A stretch of DNA of 64,000 nucleotides from contig NZ_JNYZ01000031.1 of assembly GCF_000717335.1 (NCBI RefSeq), forward strand, positions 1 through 64,000. Reading direction: 5' to 3'. The translations under genes were made by a program, and so were the position numbers. Of the stretch, positions 61,658 to 64,000 are shown piece after piece. This DNA is from Amycolatopsis jejuensis. Lineage in GTDB: Bacteria; Actinomycetota; Actinomycetes; Mycobacteriales; Pseudonocardiaceae. The notes under the pieces are model-generated. The model was not told where the DNA came from. It worked only from the letters and a program-made list of their open reading frames with translations, and searched no databases. Every line of letters starts with the position of its first letter. The stretch's first letter is position 1.

Positions 61658-63117
61658 CGACGGTGCCTCCCGGGGTCGGCTTGCGAGAGCCCATCGACGC
61701 GACGGGGCAAGTGCCAGGGATTGGCTTCCTGCAACGGTTCCGGCAGCAACGCGTCCGGGAAGCCCTGCCACGCGATCGGGCGCAGGAAGCGCTCGATGGC
61801 CGCCGTCCCGACCGACGTCGTGGTCGGCGCGGTGGTCGCCGGGTACGGGCCGCCGTGCTGCTGTGCCCAGCTCACCGTGACACCGGTCGGCCAGTCGTTC
61901 CACAGCAGCCGCCCCGCCAGGCGTGTCAGCGAAGGCAGCAGCGAACGCACGTACGCAGCTTCACCAGTTTCCCCGTGCACCGTCGCGGTGAGACCAGCTT
62001 CCAGGCTGTCGAGGACCTCGATCAGCGCAGCCTGGCCGGGGTACGTGACGATGAGCGACGCCGGGCCGAAGTGCTCCTCGCGCACCGCCGAACCGCCCGC
62101 CAGGAACTCCTCCGCAGTGGTCGTGAACAGGCTCGGCGCGAACGCGAAGTCCTGCTGATCGCCGTCCACCAGCACCTCGACACCTGGCACCGACCGCAGT
62201 TCCGCCAGCTTCTGCGTGAACCCGGACGCGATGCGGTCGTTCAGCAGCCGCTGCCGCGCGATCGCGCCGACAGCCGTGTGCAGAACATCGTCCAGACCAT
62301 GACCTTCCGGTAGGAACAGCAGGCCAGGCTTCGTGCAGAACTGTCCGGCGCCAAGGCTGAGCGACCCCGCGTACCCCGCCGCCACCGCCTCGCCCCGAGC
62401 GGCGACCGCACCCGGCGTGACGACCACCGGGTTCACACTGCCCAGCTCGCCGTAGAACGGAATCGGCACCGGCCGCGACACCGCAATGTCGAACAACGCA
62501 CGTCCGCCCGGCACGGAACCGGTGAACGCAGCCGCCGAAATCCGCGGATCCTTGAGCGCCGCGACACCCTCCTCGACGCCGTGGATCACCGAGAACAGCC
62601 CGTCCGGTGCACCTGCCGCGGCGAGTGCCGCCGTGACGATTTCACCCGTCCGCGTCGAAAGTCCCTCGTGCCCCGGATGCGCCTTGAGCACCACCGGACA
62701 GCCCGCGGCCAGCGCAGAAGCCGTGTCACCGCCCGCGACGCTGAACGCGAACGGGAAGTTGCTCGCCGCGAACACGAGCACCGGACCGAGCGGGACAAGC
62801 ACCCGGCGCAGGTCCGGACGCGCACCCATCGGCCATCCCGGGTCCGCGTGGTCGACCGTCGCGCCGAGGAACCCGCCGTCCCGCAGTACCTCGCCGAACA
62901 GCCGGAGCTGGAACGTGGTCCGCGCGAGTTCCCCGGTCAGCCGCGGCGCAACCGGCAGGTGGGTTTCCTCGTGCGCCAGCGGGACCAGCTCGTCGGCAGC
63001 AGCGTCGAGTGCATCGGCGACGGCAGACAGCCACCCGGCACGCTCGGCCGGAGTGCTTCCCGCCGCATTCCGGGCAGCCGCAACGACATTCTCCGGCACA
63101 GAATTTCGCAGGCGCAA
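61648..63117 (-). CDS. Aldehyde dehydrogenase (NADP+), 2-oxoglutarate-semialdehyde-dehydrogenase-like
   Basis: About 489 residues. Catalytic Cys in LGAGQFCTKPGLLF, Glu in IPFYGELGSVNPVVV, Asn in VFAASNFPFAFSVAGGDTAS; the last block and ALAAGCPVVLKAHPGHEGLS are typical of the KGSADH branch, which oxidises 2-oxoglutarate semialdehyde at the end of sugar-acid breakdown. The start is likely the TTG at 63117, with GAGGAG 6 nt upstream; a GTG at 63099 is an alternative. It follows the partial upstream gene by about 10 bp and overlaps the lyase gene. Confidence 0.9.
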   Translation of the reverse strand: MRLRNSVPENVVAAARNAAGSTPAERAGWLSAVADALDAAADELVPLAHEETHLPVAPRLTGELARTTFQLRLFGEVLRDGGFLGATVDHADPGWPMGARPDLRRVLVPLGPVLVFAASNFPFAFSVAGGDTASALAAGCPVVLKAHPGHEGLSTRTGEIVTAALAAAGAPDGLFSVIHGVEEGVAALKDPRISAAAFTGSVPGGRALFDIAVSRPVPIPFYGELGSVNPVVVTPGAVAARGEAVAAGYAGSLSLGAGQFCTKPGLLFLPEGHGLDDVLHTAVGAIARQRLLNDRIASGFTQKLAELRSVPGVEVLVDGDQQDFAFAPSLFTTTAEEFLAGGSAVREEHFGPASLIVTYPGQAALIEVLDSLEAGLTATVHGETGEAAYVRSLLPSLTRLAGRLLWNDWPTGVTVSWAQQHGGPYPATTAPTTTSVGTAAIERFLRPIAWQGFPDALLPEPLQEANPWHLPRRVDGLSQADPGRHRRCP

Positions 63118-63127
63118 CAGATTCTCC

Positions 63128-64000
63128 TCAACAAGCGTGCGCGGACGCGGTGGCGGCGTGCAGGTCCGGCCAGCGCGCGGGACCGGCCAGACCGAGGTGG
63201 TAGAGATGCAGTTCAGTGGCGCCCGCCTTGCCCAGCTCGGCCACGTACGCCGCAATATCGGGTACCGGACTCGCCCCGACCGCCGTGACGTAACTCCCGA
63301 CCGGGACCGGCAATGCCTTGCGTGCCGCCGCAACCGCATCAACGCTCGCCTGACCCGGCACCCAGCTCGGCAGCACAACGGACGCGACGTCGTCGGCCGC
63401 GGCCGGGGTGAGGCCGGGTAACGCGCCGGTCACCCACGGGTCGAGCGCGCCGTGCAGCACAATCCGGGTGTCGAGCACGTCCAGCACAGCAGCTCGCAAC
63501 GCATCCGTCGACCGTTGCCGCGCCGACAGCAGCGTCTCCTTCAACGCGGCAGGCAACCGGTCCCCGGTCAGCGACAGATCACCGGTCCGAACCAGCCGCC
63601 TGACCTCGTCACGCAAGATTTCGCGTACCTCAAAACCATCCGCGCAGGCATCGCAACAACAGATCGACAACAGCCGCGCGACGGCCGGTGCCCACACCCC
63701 ATCGGTCTTTTCGTGCTGATGTTGATGCACCACACCCAGCTGCCCGCACGCCTCCAAGATCACCGACGAAAGGTCAAGCCCCGCAACGGCTTCCGCGGCC
63801 AACGTCGCCGCGTACTCGCGTACCGCAGGCTGGGCCGGACACAAGGCCCACGGGTATGTTTCGCCAAAGCAGTTCCGTACGGCATGTTCCGGGAACGCCG
63901 TACCCAGCTGCGAATTATGCGTGAGGACAATCCACCCGGCGGCTGGAATCCCGGCGTCGTTCAGCCGCCGTACCGCATCCCCGCCGCTGTCCCGAGATGT
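63128..64000 (-). CDS. Uncharacterised TIM-barrel-like protein, 5' end outside the window
   Basis: Partial gene: 290 codons are present and the frame is open to the right edge. It reads AAGWIVLTHNSQLGTAFPEH then AVRNCFGETYPWALCPAQPA, and later GVVHQHQHEKTDGVW and LLSICCCDACADGFE. The His and Cys clusters and the repeated beta-alpha pattern (VPVGSYVTAVGASPVPDIAA, ATELHLYHLGLAG) suggest a glycosidase-like TIM barrel seen in actinobacterial uronate or glycan loci. No enzyme family can be named with confidence. It lies about 10 bp upstream of the aldehyde dehydrogenase start, so it belongs to the same operon as the dehydrogenase and the PL8 lyase. Confidence 0.7.
   Translation of the reverse strand, partial: TSRDSGGDAVRRLNDAGIPAAGWIVLTHNSQLGTAFPEHAVRNCFGETYPWALCPAQPAVREYAATLAAEAVAGLDLSSVILEACGQLGVVHQHQHEKTDGVWAPAVARLLSICCCDACADGFEVREILRDEVRRLVRTGDLSLTGDRLPAALKETLLSARQRSTDALRAAVLDVLDTRIVLHGALDPWVTGALPGLTPAAADDVASVVLPSWVPGQASVDAVAAARKALPVPVGSYVTAVGASPVPDIAAYVAELGKAGATELHLYHLGLAGPARWPDLHAATASAHAC

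Overview
The window is a very GC-rich actinobacterial chromosome segment. Nearly all third codon positions are G or C, GTG starts and short ATGA/GTGA gene overlaps are common, and several promoters look leaderless. The gene set fits a Pseudonocardiaceae-type genome such as Amycolatopsis: the GlgE pathway, TreYZ, an F420-type LLM oxidoreductase under a KstR-like box, MAB_1171c-type and DUF3040 proteins, and a cysteine-free L36. The genus is an inference. No rRNA, tRNA, CRISPR array or intact transposon was recognised.

Layout. 0.4-5.4 kb: membrane acyltransferase, isochorismatase-like hydrolase, membrane-anchored HtrA-type protease and a secreted GH16 glucanase. 6-25 kb: a large alpha-glucan/trehalose locus, almost all on the minus strand. 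It holds glgE-treS-mak-glgB (maltose-1-phosphate route), a glgX, then treZ, treY, a second glgX and malQ. A plus-strand methyltransferase gene with a duplicated 5' end interrupts it. 25-34 kb: LLM oxidoreductase, DUF3040 protein, Lrp regulator divergent from an AceE/transketolase-like enzyme, and an ALDH-ADH pair with a GntR regulator. 34-42 kb: secreted proteins, a trypsin-like protease, a probable IS5 relic, a DHFR-like reductase, a lysozyme-like membrane protein, a frameshifted Tat-exported PHP hydrolase and a 2H phosphoesterase.

41.9-44.0 kb: a three-gene unit on the minus strand, XRE regulator, ImmA/IrrE metallopeptidase and a seven-helix membrane protein, which looks like a membrane-to-repressor proteolytic switch. 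44.2-49.1 kb: a surface-glycan cluster with an NAD-dependent epimerase, an unusual fusion of a polytopic GT-C-like domain to a GT2 domain, a GtrA protein and a clear SQD1-type UDP-sulfoquinovose synthase.

49.2-56.4 kb: a tightly coupled five-gene operon, SWIM zinc finger, DUF5691, MoxR-type AAA+ ATPase, DUF5682 and VWA. Every junction is a 4-nt ATGA/GTGA overlap. It resembles the poorly understood yehL/M/P/Q genes of E. coli and is the best candidate here for an uncharacterised multi-protein system. 56.7-64 kb: L36 (type B), a Baeyer-Villiger-type monooxygenase, and a PL8 polysaccharide lyase coupled to an aldehyde dehydrogenase and a partial gene running off the right edge.

Nearly every long intergenic region carries its own imperfect tandem repeat, with periods of about 14, 17, 20, 22, 30, 42, 45, 57, 65 or 93 bp. 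No two arrays share an obvious unit. These arrays produce many spurious open frames, which were not called.
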